From: PGYR01 sp046290495
GTDB lineage: Bacteria; Bacteroidota; Ignavibacteria; Kapaibacteriales; UBA2268
Length of the DNA stretch: 64,000 nt
Direction: 5' to 3'
NCBI GenBank assembly: GCA_046290495.1
Contig: JBKAGT010000005.1
Location: 744,001 to 808,000, forward strand
The stretch's first letter is position 1. Every line of letters starts with the position of its first letter. Below are positions 45,425-53,749 of the stretch, piece after piece. Made by a program: the position numbers and the translations under genes. The notes beneath the pieces were generated by a model, which was given only the letters and a program-made list of their open reading frames with translations, was not told the origin of the DNA and ran no database searches.

Positions 45425-46657
45425 CTACCTTTGTTCTTTTCCCCATAGTTGAACCAAATTCAACATTGTCTCAATTGTCAATTCCAAAAAGTCAACAGAT
45501 AGCCATTCTTTATTGCTATGGAAATTCTGCCCACCAGTATATATGTTTGGCGTAGGTAGCCCCATTTCAGTCAATCTTGACCCATCCGTTCCACCTCTTA
45601 TTGGCTCCCAAACAGGATTCGCTCCAGCTTGTTCGGCAGCTTTGTATAACAGGTCCAACCCAATTGGATTTTTAGTTAGTACATCATACATATTTCTATA
45701 AGATTTCTTAACTACTAAGTCAATTTTAGCTTTAGGGAAATTCGGCTGTACTTCTGCTATGATTTTTTCTACTATTTGCTTTTGCTCTTCCAATCCTTCT
45801 GACTTGAAATCTCTAAATAAAAGCATTAGCGTTGACTTCCCTACCCTAGCATCCATCTCGTGTGGATGAATATATGGTTCGTAGCCTTCTGTTGTTTCAG
45901 GAGCCATATCTTTAGGTAACTTTGCTATTATTTCGCTGATTACTCTGATAGAATTTACCATTCTGTCTTTTGCTTCACCCGGATGAATCTCATTACCAGT
46001 AACCGTAATCCAAGCATGGTCAGCACTAAAAGTCTCTTTGTTTATCTCACCTGGCAATCCACCGTCTATTGTGTAAGCATACTCGCAACCAAACTTTTCT
46101 ATATCAAATTTATCAGCTCCTCGACCAATTTCTTCATCTGGAGTAAAACCAATTTTCACTGGTCCATGCTTAATAGAGTTGTCAGATGTAAGAATCTCTG
46201 CCATTTTCATAATTGCAGAAACTCCTGATTTATCATCGGAGCTTAATAGAGTTGTTCCATCGGTAGTCACTATAGTATGACCAATACACTTAGCAAGACC
46301 TGGATTCTCATCTTCTCTTATATACTCATCACTATCACCCAATTGGATATCTCCACCTTGGTAGTTTTCAACTACTTGCGGTTTTACACCAGTGGCGTTG
46401 AAGTCTGGAGAAGTGTCCATATGGCAAACAAAGCCAACAGCGGGCACATTACCATCAACATTACTTGGGATAGTAGCATAAACATAACACTCATCAGTAA
46501 GCTCTACATCTTGTATTCCCATTTCTTTCAATTCTTTTACTAATAGCTTAGCTAAATCAAATTGCTTCTGAGTGGAAGGAATAGTCTTACTTTTCGGGTC
46601 AGACTGTGTGTCTATTTTTGCATATCTAATAAATTTATCGAGTACTTTTTCGCTCAT
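45425..46657 (-). CDS. pepT: Peptidase T (tripeptide aminopeptidase)
   Basis: A 410-residue M20-family zinc peptidase. Metal ligands and catalytic residues lie in GFVCHMDTSPD, GTTLLSSDDKSGVSAI and FTPDEEIGRGADKFD. The IRGGTDGSRLTEMGLPTPNIYTGG segment near the C-terminus is the PepT signature. It releases the N-terminal residue from tripeptides in the cytoplasm, consistent with a peptide-degrading lifestyle alongside the secreted M1 peptidase. First gene of the pepT-flippase-coaE transcript; a TAnnTTTG box lies on the reverse strand at 46689-46696. Confidence 0.95.
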   Translation of the reverse strand: MSEKVLDKFIRYAKIDTQSDPKSKTIPSTQKQFDLAKLLVKELKEMGIQDVELTDECYVYATIPSNVDGNVPAVGFVCHMDTSPDFNATGVKPQVVENYQGGDIQLGDSDEYIREDENPGLAKCIGHTIVTTDGTTLLSSDDKSGVSAIMKMAEILTSDNSIKHGPVKIGFTPDEEIGRGADKFDIEKFGCEYAYTIDGGLPGEINKETFSADHAWITVTGNEIHPGEAKDRMVNSIRVISEIIAKLPKDMAPETTEGYEPYIHPHEMDARVGKSTLMLLFRDFKSEGLEEQKQIVEKIIAEVQPNFPKAKIDLVVKKSYRNMYDVLTKNPIGLDLLYKAAEQAGANPVWEPIRGGTDGSRLTEMGLPTPNIYTGGQNFHSNKEWLSVDFLELTIETMLNLVQLWGKEQR

Positions 46658-46775
46658 GATTTTCTATTTAGTTGTTTTATATTGATTGCAAAAATACAAA
46701 TTTCAAAGCAGAATACTTAACTTTTGTATTAACAAAGACGTATAAATAGCTGTTTCAACCAAATTAATCCCAGAG

Positions 46776-48125
46776 ATGAAGATGAAAAAAATAATACTAT
46801 TATTAATTGCGAGTTCCTTCTTGGCTTACTCGCAAGAGCGAAAAAATGTAGATGTAACAATATACAACACTAACTTAGGTGTTGTCAAGGAAACTAGAGA
46901 GATTAATTTAAAAAATGGTACGCAAGAAGTATTCATCAGAGATGTACCTACTGGGATTAATACTTCAAGCGTAAAAATTGTGTTAGATGGAAAAGTAATA
47001 GAACAAAACTATAGGTACGACCTGGCAAATCCTCGCTCACTTATGAAACATTTCATAGATAAAAAGATTAAGTTAATCAGCAAAGATGCAACCATAGAAG
47101 GAACTCTAATCTCCGCTTCAAGTAATTCTGTAGTAATCAATTCAATTGATGGAGGTTTAATCATACTACCATCATTAGAGGGATATAATATTGCTCTAGA
47201 TTATATGCCAGAGGGATTACTAACAAAGCCAACACTTGTGTGGAAAGTTCAATCAGCAAAAAGTGGGAATCAGGATGCGAAATTAACTTATCAAACTAGC
47301 GGTATGAGTTGGGAAGCAGAGTATGTTGCAACACTAAATAAAGATGATAATAAACTAGACCTAAATGCATGGGTAAATGTTACTAATAATTCTGGTGGTA
47401 CATTTAAGAATGCAAATTTGAAATTAATGGCTGGTGATATAAATAAAGCTAATGTCAGCTCTGAGGACGTTTATCGACAAAGAGAAATGATTAAATCCGC
47501 TTACTCACCTGTGGCTGATATGGTAGAAGAGAAAAATTTCTTTGAATATCATATATATGAGGTGGCAAATAAGACTGATTTGCTCAATAATGAAAACAAA
47601 CAAATAGGAATGTTCAATGCTAATGATATTAGTGTAGTGAAGAAATTCATTTACAATAGTCGAGGTTCATTCATTGAAAAGCAAAAGCCAACTGTGAGTA
47701 TTGAATTCAAAAACTCAAAAGAAAACAATTTAGGATTGCCAATTCCAAAAGGAATAGTTAGGATATACAAAGACGACGGAGAATCTGTTGAACTAGTAGG
47801 TGAAGATAATGTAGACCACACTGCTAAGAATGAAGAGATGGAACTAATGATAGGTGAAGCTTTCGATATAACTATTGACGAGAAAGTTGTAAACTCAAAA
47901 AAAATATCGGATAAAGTTCGTGAAATTGAATATGAATTAGAAGTAAGAAATAGCAAAGATGAAGACATAGAAGTTGAAATCAACAGACAGCTTTGGAGTA
48001 ACTGGGAAGTGTTATCTAGCAATATCGATTTTGTTAAAGAAAATAGTAACAAAATTAGCTTCAAAGTTAAAGTTGGTGAAAATGATAAAAATAAGTTAAC
48101 TTACAAGATTAGATTTGTATATTAA
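46776..48125 (+). CDS. Secreted DUF4139-domain protein
   Basis: A 449-residue exported protein with signal peptide KKIILLLIASSFLAYSQ. It has an N-terminal segment VTIYNTNLGVVKETREINLKNG and the conserved YQTSGMSWEAEYVATL stretch, both typical of DUF4139 proteins (mucoidy-inhibitor-A-like). The C-terminal half is beta-rich with GIVRIYKDDGES and a long conserved tail. Function of the family is not established. It heads a tight four-gene cluster with three lipoproteins, closing at a terminator at 50713. Confidence 0.88.
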   Translation: MKMKKIILLLIASSFLAYSQERKNVDVTIYNTNLGVVKETREINLKNGTQEVFIRDVPTGINTSSVKIVLDGKVIEQNYRYDLANPRSLMKHFIDKKIKLISKDATIEGTLISASSNSVVINSIDGGLIILPSLEGYNIALDYMPEGLLTKPTLVWKVQSAKSGNQDAKLTYQTSGMSWEAEYVATLNKDDNKLDLNAWVNVTNNSGGTFKNANLKLMAGDINKANVSSEDVYRQREMIKSAYSPVADMVEEKNFFEYHIYEVANKTDLLNNENKQIGMFNANDISVVKKFIYNSRGSFIEKQKPTVSIEFKNSKENNLGLPIPKGIVRIYKDDGESVELVGEDNVDHTAKNEEMELMIGEAFDITIDEKVVNSKKISDKVREIEYELEVRNSKDEDIEVEINRQLWSNWEVLSSNIDFVKENSNKISFKVKVGENDKNKLTYKIRFVY

Positions 48126-48140
48126 TATCAAGGAATAAAA

Positions 48141-48971
48141 ATGAAAAATAAGATTCTATTATTAGCTATGACTGCATTATTGTTTTCATGTAGTAGCGAA
48201 GATGATAACCCAACAGACCCAGGAGATGGTGATGGTGATAATACAGAAATTTTCTTCATGAATACAGTAAATAGTTATTGGATATATGGAAATGAAGCAG
48301 AAGATGAGAATGGTAACATGGTTACTACTTATGACTCTGTTTATGTAAAATCGATAGAAGACAACAAAGACGGCAAAGAAGCATATAACTGTGAAACTCG
48401 AACAGATATGGATGGAAATGGGACTTATGAAGAGAACAACGGTAACGTGCATTACGCTGCAAGTACTACAGCTTTTTTCTCTCACAAAGATTCATTTTCT
48501 CCTGGAAATATTAGCTTAGATATGTTTGGTGATCTGGAAGAGCAAATAGAAATAAAGAGTGATTGGGTCAAAATATCAGACACAGAGGACAATGATTGGG
48601 AAATATTAGAATCTGATATAGATGTGTCGATAGAAGGTGGCTTCGGAGTTAAAGGCGATATTGAAGCCGAGGCTGACAATATGAATGAAACCAAGACTTT
48701 CACGATAGATGGAAAGACAATAGAAGCACATGGTTTTGAGATGAAAGTAGAATTTGATGGAAACCTTAGTATCAACTTAGGTGGTTTCCCATTCAATGCT
48801 CCAATGTCTTTTACAAGTGTAACCAAATACTGGGTTGCTGCAGGAATTGGGCCAGTGCAAATAGAAAATATGCCTGTCGAATTTGACATTCAAATACCAG
48901 GTGGCGGTGGTTCTCCTATCGAAGATCAACCAGGGAGTATTTCTACTCTTGTCAGATTTGAGAAGAAGTAA
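48141..48971 (+). CDS. Lipoprotein, first of three tandem relatives
   Basis: A 276-residue lipoprotein with lipobox LFSC (Cys17), followed by an acidic, Asp/Gly/Asn-rich tether. The mature domain has the order shared by the next two genes: N-terminal YDSVYVKS-type strand, a TxYE..GxVHYA turn, a DWVKISD or W..I.D segment, and a C-terminal KYWVAAGIGPVQIEN strand, where the other two have FWAA/FWVA..IGLVKSN. It is the most divergent of the three. No enzyme motif is seen; it begins 15 bases after the DUF4139 gene. Confidence 0.75.
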   Translation: MKNKILLLAMTALLFSCSSEDDNPTDPGDGDGDNTEIFFMNTVNSYWIYGNEAEDENGNMVTTYDSVYVKSIEDNKDGKEAYNCETRTDMDGNGTYEENNGNVHYAASTTAFFSHKDSFSPGNISLDMFGDLEEQIEIKSDWVKISDTEDNDWEILESDIDVSIEGGFGVKGDIEAEADNMNETKTFTIDGKTIEAHGFEMKVEFDGNLSINLGGFPFNAPMSFTSVTKYWVAAGIGPVQIENMPVEFDIQIPGGGGSPIEDQPGSISTLVRFEKK

Positions 48972-49035
48972 ATTGTATCGAAAACAAATTTATTGTGTTA
49001 ATTAAACAAGTATAGTATTAAAATAGGAATTGAAT

Positions 49036-49824
49036 ATGAAGAACAAAATAATAATGTTAATCTCATTGATGAGTGTAGCTGCATTTATAGTAAGCTGTAG
49101 CGATGATGATGATAATGGTACTGACCCATCTGGAAATGGTGATGACAAGAGTTATGTAAACTCTGAAATTAATACTTATGTTTATAATGAGTATGATTTG
49201 AATTTTGCTGACGACCCAGTAGAAGGTACAGAACATCAAGATTCACTTGTATATGAACAAGAAACAGAAAAAGATTCAAGAACAGCACAAGAGTATAAAG
49301 TTTATACTAATGCAGAAGGAAGTTATGAAGAAGATGGATCTGTCTTCTACTCTGGTGACAGTGGCAAGCTTTATGTTCACCAAAGTTTCTTCCAAAGTTT
49401 GACAGGCAATATAGAAGCTGAAGGCTTCTCTTTGGCAAACTTATTTGATGATGCAAGCGATTGGTTTCTTATTGCTGATGCTAATGCTGAACAGAATAAA
49501 CCATGGGAAATATTCAACCAAACAGTAAAAGTCGATTTACCTGGATTTGGTGAAGTTGATGCAGATGTAGTAATTAATGTTCAAAATGAAGGATTTGACT
49601 CAGTGTCTTCTCCTGATGGTGATGTTTATTCTTCAGAAAAATATGGCATGACAATAGCAATATCAGCTAACGTTGGTGTTCCAATTGCCATAGATGTTAG
49701 TGGGAACTTTTGGGCAGCTACTGAAATTGGTTTAGTTAAAAGCAATATAGAAACTTTTAATTTACCTGTTGTTGGAACAGAAATAGCAGGGACAGAAAGA
49801 ATATTAGTTTCTTACGAGAAATAG
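49036..49824 (+). CDS. Lipoprotein, second of three tandem relatives
   Basis: From ATG 49036 (an upstream TTG at 49030 is less likely) the product is 262 residues with lipobox IVSC (Cys21) and an acidic Asp-rich tether. The shared domain reads HQDSLVYEQET ... GSVFYSGDSGKLYVHQSF ... NIEAEGFSLANLF ... WFLIAD ... FWAATEIGLVKSNIETFNLP. It matches the third gene closely over its full length, so these two are recent duplicates. Role unknown; it is likely on the outer membrane. Confidence 0.78.
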   Translation: MKNKIIMLISLMSVAAFIVSCSDDDDNGTDPSGNGDDKSYVNSEINTYVYNEYDLNFADDPVEGTEHQDSLVYEQETEKDSRTAQEYKVYTNAEGSYEEDGSVFYSGDSGKLYVHQSFFQSLTGNIEAEGFSLANLFDDASDWFLIADANAEQNKPWEIFNQTVKVDLPGFGEVDADVVINVQNEGFDSVSSPDGDVYSSEKYGMTIAISANVGVPIAIDVSGNFWAATEIGLVKSNIETFNLPVVGTEIAGTERILVSYEK

Positions 49825-49854
49825 AACTAATCTAAAAACAAACAAATAAATATT

Positions 49855-50658
49855 ATGAAAAATAAGATTTTAATATTAATCTCCATGTTTAGCATTGCTG
49901 CATTCATAATGAGTTGTAGTGATGATAGTGATGGTGGTGGTACAGAACCAGAAGAAAAAGAAGATGTAGTGTATTTTGATGGTAGCGTTAGTACTTATGT
50001 ATATGATGAGTATGATTTGGACACAAACAATGTTCAAATAACCAGTACCAAACACCAAGACTCACTCGCATTTGTACAAGAAACCCAAGTAAATAGCAAA
50101 GATGCTAGCGAATATTTAGCATTTACTAATGTAAATGGTACTTACGAAAATGATAGTACAGTTTATCTTTCAGGTGAAACTAATAAAATGTACGTTCATT
50201 TGACAGTTTTACAAAAGTTATTTGGCAACATAGATGCTGAAGGTTTTTCACTAGAAACATTTTTTAATCAAATTGGGAAGTGGTATCTGATAGCTGACAA
50301 CAAGTCTGAAAGCTGGGTGCTCCATGATGGTACTTTGACTTATAATCTACCTACTCTTGGCGAAACTGATGGTGATGTTATTATAACTATGAGTAGTGAT
50401 GGTGATGATGCAATTACTATAGATGGTGAAACTATAATGGCTGACAAATATCAAATGACAATGAATATTAAGTCTATTCTAGAAGATTTTGAAAATTTTG
50501 AATTAGATATTAGTGTAACAGCAAACTTTTGGGTAGCGCCTAACATAGGACTAGTTAAAAGTAATATAAACTCATTCAAACTGCCAGTACTTGGTCTTTG
50601 GATTGAAGGTACTGAGTCTATGTTAGTCAGATATAATATTTCTTCAGATGAGCAATAA
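49855..50658 (+). CDS. Lipoprotein, third of three tandem relatives
   Basis: A 267-residue lipoprotein with lipobox IMSC (Cys21) and a Gly/Glu-rich tether. Segments HQDSLAFVQETQ, GSVSTYVYDEYDL, NIDAEGFSLETFF, WYLIAD and FWVAPNIGLVKSNINSFKLP are shared almost in register with the second gene. The signal peptides also match (MKNKI..LIS). It closes the DUF4139-lipoprotein cluster before a strong terminator. Function unknown. Confidence 0.78.
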   Translation: MKNKILILISMFSIAAFIMSCSDDSDGGGTEPEEKEDVVYFDGSVSTYVYDEYDLDTNNVQITSTKHQDSLAFVQETQVNSKDASEYLAFTNVNGTYENDSTVYLSGETNKMYVHLTVLQKLFGNIDAEGFSLETFFNQIGKWYLIADNKSESWVLHDGTLTYNLPTLGETDGDVIITMSSDGDDAITIDGETIMADKYQMTMNIKSILEDFENFELDISVTANFWVAPNIGLVKSNINSFKLPVLGLWIEGTESMLVRYNISSDEQ

Positions 50659-50687
50659 GAGAAATTGAAATATATTTATTATATTAC

Positions 50688-50713
50688 AGGGTAGCAAAAG
50701 CTACCCTTTTTTT
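50688..50713 (+). terminator. Intrinsic terminator of the lipoprotein cluster
   Basis: An 8-bp stem AGGGTAGC/GCTACCCT with AAAA tetraloop followed by a T-run to 50713. Confidence 0.9.
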
Positions 50714-50740
50714 ATAAACGAAAAATTAGACAGAACAAAA

Positions 50741-52252
50741 ATGGAACAATATAACAATTATGTAAATAGTGTATGGCGACAATCTAGAAGCCAAAGGACA
50801 TTCAACAATATATCTCCTGCGAACAAAGATGATATCATTGGGGAATTTCCTGTTTCAAACATCGATGATTTGAATGATGCAGTAGAAGCTGCAAAATATG
50901 CTTACGCTAAATGGAAGAGATTACCTGCTCCCAAAAGAGGAGATATACTAAGAAAAGCTGGTGATATATTTGCAGCTAGGAAAGATGAGCTGGCTGAAAT
51001 AATGACCCGAGAAATGGGCAAACCAGTTTTCGAAACGAAAGGTGATATACAAGAAGCAATAGATACTTGCTACTATGCTGCAACTGAGACAAGACGACTT
51101 TTTGGGCACAATGCACCAAGTGAAATGCCAGATAAGATGAATTTATCTTTCAGAGTACCAGTTGGTATATGTGGTATTATAACTGCTTGGAACTTCCCAA
51201 TTGCAGTACCATCTTGGAAAATTATCCCTGCCTTAGCTGCTGGTAATGTTGTTTTATTCAAACCAAGTGAGGATAGCCCCCTATCTGCAAATGTATTTGC
51301 AGAGATTATGGAACAAGCTGGATTACCAAAAGGAGTATTCAATGTATTGCATGGAGCTGCTGAAATTGGCGATGCAATAGTGAACCACCCAGATATTAAC
51401 TTGATTGGATTCACTGGCTCAACTCAAACAGGTAAAAGCATTGCTGCAAAATGTGGTGAACTAAACAAAAAAGTGTCATTAGAAATGGGTGGCAAGAATG
51501 CCCAGATAGTAATGGACGACGCAAACCTTGAACTTGCATTAGAAGGTGCATTATGGGGAGCATACGGTACAACTGGTCAAAGATGTACTGCAACAAGTAG
51601 AGTATTACTGCACTCAGCAATCCACGATAAGTTTATCGAGATGTTCAAAGAGAGAGTAAATAAGCTAAAGCTTGGAGATGGACTTAACCCAAAAACAGAT
51701 GTCGGCCCAGTTATAAACCAGAAAGCAATCGACAAGATTATGGGATATATTGAAATTGGTAAATCGGAAGGTGCTAAGTTAGAACTCGGCGGCAAAAGAG
51801 CTGGGAATAGCTATAATAAATCTGATGATAATTTCGATTTGGACAATGGTAACTTCATTGAGCCGACTCTTTTCACTGACGTAACAAAAGACATGAGAAT
51901 ATTCCAAGAAGAGATATTTGGACCAGTTTTGTCTATTTCCAAATTCGATACATTAGAAGAAGCATTCGATTTATCCAACTCTGTTGACTACGGGCTATCG
52001 TCATCTATTTATACAAATAATGTGAGAAACAGCTGGCTGGCTATTCGTGAGCTAGAAGCTGGTATCACTTATGTAAATGCTCCAACTATAGGAGCAGAAG
52101 CTCATATGCCATTTGGTGGGGTGAAAGGAACTGGTAATGGTCACAGAGAAGGTGGCTGGACTGTGTTCGATATTTTCACCGAATGGAAGACTGTGTACAT
52201 CGATTACTCTGACAAATTACAGAGAGCTCAGATAGATAATTATGATGATTAG
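50741..52252 (+). CDS. NAD(P)-dependent aldehyde dehydrogenase
   Basis: A 503-residue ALDH-superfamily enzyme. Catalytic Glu248 is in SLEMGGKN, the nucleophile Cys282 in GQRCTAT, the cofactor segment in FTGSTQTGKSIA (224-235), and the AWNFP motif at 149-153. The sequence looks like the ALDH7-like or succinate/aminoadipate semialdehyde group, but the substrate cannot be fixed. Cytoplasmic; no neighbouring pathway gene. It stands alone between terminators. Confidence 0.93.
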   Translation: MEQYNNYVNSVWRQSRSQRTFNNISPANKDDIIGEFPVSNIDDLNDAVEAAKYAYAKWKRLPAPKRGDILRKAGDIFAARKDELAEIMTREMGKPVFETKGDIQEAIDTCYYAATETRRLFGHNAPSEMPDKMNLSFRVPVGICGIITAWNFPIAVPSWKIIPALAAGNVVLFKPSEDSPLSANVFAEIMEQAGLPKGVFNVLHGAAEIGDAIVNHPDINLIGFTGSTQTGKSIAAKCGELNKKVSLEMGGKNAQIVMDDANLELALEGALWGAYGTTGQRCTATSRVLLHSAIHDKFIEMFKERVNKLKLGDGLNPKTDVGPVINQKAIDKIMGYIEIGKSEGAKLELGGKRAGNSYNKSDDNFDLDNGNFIEPTLFTDVTKDMRIFQEEIFGPVLSISKFDTLEEAFDLSNSVDYGLSSSIYTNNVRNSWLAIRELEAGITYVNAPTIGAEAHMPFGGVKGTGNGHREGGWTVFDIFTEWKTVYIDYSDKLQRAQIDNYDD

Positions 52253-52275
52253 GAGATAATCAAGAAAAGTATAAC

Positions 52276-52307
52276 AAAAAAATCCCGCCTATTGAGCGGG
52301 ATTTTTT
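52276..52307 (+). terminator. Bidirectional intrinsic terminator
   Basis: AATCCCGC (52281-52288) pairs with GCGGGATT (52296-52303) under a 7-base loop, with A-run before and T-run after. It separates the convergent aldehyde dehydrogenase and rpsD genes. Confidence 0.9.
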
Positions 52308-52332
52308 ATAATCTCTTGTAGATAGTAGTTTA

Positions 52333-52935
52333 TTATCTTGAGTAATACTCTACTACTAATGGAATTTCAACTTGAACTGGGATGTCAGAAGTCTCTGGCT
52401 CGTGTAGTAACTTAGCAGAAAAATCAGCTTTGTTTACGTCCAAATACTCAGGGTTTCCAGTACCTCTTACAGCTTCTTGTATTGCTTCAATTTTTTGAGC
52501 TTTCGGCTTAACAGAAATCACATCATTAATCTGAACGTGGTAAGAAGGTCTGTCAACTTTTCTTCCGTTTACTAAAATGTGCCCATGAGCTACATATTGT
52601 CTAGCTGCATACATAGTACGAGCAAATCCAGCTCTGTAAACTAATGCATCTAATCTGTGCTCTAATTGCAAAATCAACAAAGTACCAGTGTTACCATCTA
52701 ATCTTGTTGCTTCTTTGTAAGCTTTTTTCATTTGCTTTTCGCTTACATTATATTGCAATTTTAGTCTTTGTTTCTCTAGCAACTGAGTACCATAATCAGA
52801 CATTTTTTTACGTCTTTTGCTGTTACCATGTTGTCCCGGAGGATAAGATTTCTTAGCACCTACTTTAGCTGCTTTTGAGTCCATGTGTATCCCAATTTTT
52901 CGGGAAAGTCTTACTTTTGGTCCAGTATAATTCAT
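52333..52935 (-). CDS. rpsD: 30S ribosomal protein S4
   Basis: A 200-residue S4 with MNYTGPKVRLSRKIGI at the start, SYPPGQHGNSKRRKKMSDYG, and the S4 RNA-binding domain (RLDALVYRAGFARTMYAARQYVAHGHILVNGRKVD). S4 nucleates 30S assembly. The gene is solitary here rather than in the alpha operon with rpsM, rpsK and rpoA, and has its own strong promoter. The N-terminal zinc cysteines of some S4 proteins are absent. Confidence 0.97.
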   Translation of the reverse strand: MNYTGPKVRLSRKIGIHMDSKAAKVGAKKSYPPGQHGNSKRRKKMSDYGTQLLEKQRLKLQYNVSEKQMKKAYKEATRLDGNTGTLLILQLEHRLDALVYRAGFARTMYAARQYVAHGHILVNGRKVDRPSYHVQINDVISVKPKAQKIEAIQEAVRGTGNPEYLDVNKADFSAKLLHEPETSDIPVQVEIPLVVEYYSR

Positions 52936-52986
52936 CGTTTTACCAAAATAATTTTAGTTTTTTGTATTCATTTTCTAATAAGACTA

Positions 52987-53017
52987 CAAATATAATAGGT
53001 TATATATAATATTCAAA
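52987..53017 (-). promoter_or_regulatory. Bacteroidota-type promoter of rpsD
   Basis: On the reverse strand TTTG (complement of 53014-53017), a 19-base spacer and TATATTTG (complement of 52987-52994) match the consensus. The box lies about 50 bases upstream of the start codon. Confidence 0.78.
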
Positions 53018-53077
53018 AGAAAACTTAAATTATTTAAATATTAGTTAAATCAGTTGAATTTTTTGAATAATAAACGG

Positions 53078-53746
53078 CTATTTGTAATCAATAGGATCTT
53101 CCATCCCAACCCTGCTAAATGCACGCAATCGCAAACCACAGGAATCACATTTACCACAAGCTACATCATTGTTCTTATAGCAACTCCAAGTCTCAGAAAA
53201 AGGGACATTGAGCTCTTGTCCCTTTCTTATTATCTCATCTTTATTCATATCAATAATTGGAGTCTTAATCTTGATTTGAGTGCTTGGCTTAGTGCCAGTA
53301 GCAATCACTTTTTCAAAAGCTTCGAAAAACTCCCGCCTGGTATCAGGATAACCACTACTATCCTCATAGACAGCACCGATAAACAAAGCTTCGGCACCTA
53401 TCACCTCTGCCCAGCTCGTCGCTATTGCGAGTATATTTGCATTACGGAATGGCACATAACTCGAAGGAATTTCTTTCGAATCCAAATCTGCATCTGTTAT
53501 TTCAATCTTCTCGTCGGTTAAGCTGGAGCCACCTATTTGAGAAAGAAACCTAACGTCCGTTACTAATCTTGATACCGCTTGAAATTGATCGCAGAGCTTA
53601 TTGAATTGCTTCAACTCACGCTCCTGAGTTTTCTGCCCATAGTTCAGATGCAGACAAGCAATGTCATACCCCTGCTCTTTAGCAATGGCAGCAGTAACGG
53701 CGGAATCCATACCACCACTCAATAGTACTACAGCTAATTTACTCAT
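53078..53746 (-). CDS. queC: 7-cyano-7-deazaguanine synthase
   Basis: QueC makes preQ0 from 7-carboxy-7-deazaguanine with ATP and ammonia in queuosine synthesis. The 222-residue protein has the PP-loop SGGMDSAVT (residues 10-18) and the C-terminal zinc site Cys189, Cys197, Cys200, Cys203 in CYKNNDVACGKCDSC. It is the last gene of a five-gene operon, 3 bases after the transsulfuration enzyme; queD, queE and queF are not in the window. Confidence 0.95.
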   Translation of the reverse strand: MSKLAVVLLSGGMDSAVTAAIAKEQGYDIACLHLNYGQKTQERELKQFNKLCDQFQAVSRLVTDVRFLSQIGGSSLTDEKIEITDADLDSKEIPSSYVPFRNANILAIATSWAEVIGAEALFIGAVYEDSSGYPDTRREFFEAFEKVIATGTKPSTQIKIKTPIIDMNKDEIIRKGQELNVPFSETWSCYKNNDVACGKCDSCGLRLRAFSRVGMEDPIDYK

Positions 53747-53749
53747 TGG

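Noticed and set aside
47651..48064. 137-residue reverse open frame within the DUF4139 gene
   Set aside because: Ser/Leu-rich antisense shadow of a well-supported gene.
48482..48889. 135-residue reverse open frame within the first tandem lipoprotein
   Set aside because: Antisense shadow; the forward frame has a signal peptide and relatives downstream.
53054..53521. 155-residue open frame opposite queC
   Set aside because: The queC reverse frame has clear PP-loop and zinc motifs; the forward frame is low-complexity with no family pattern.
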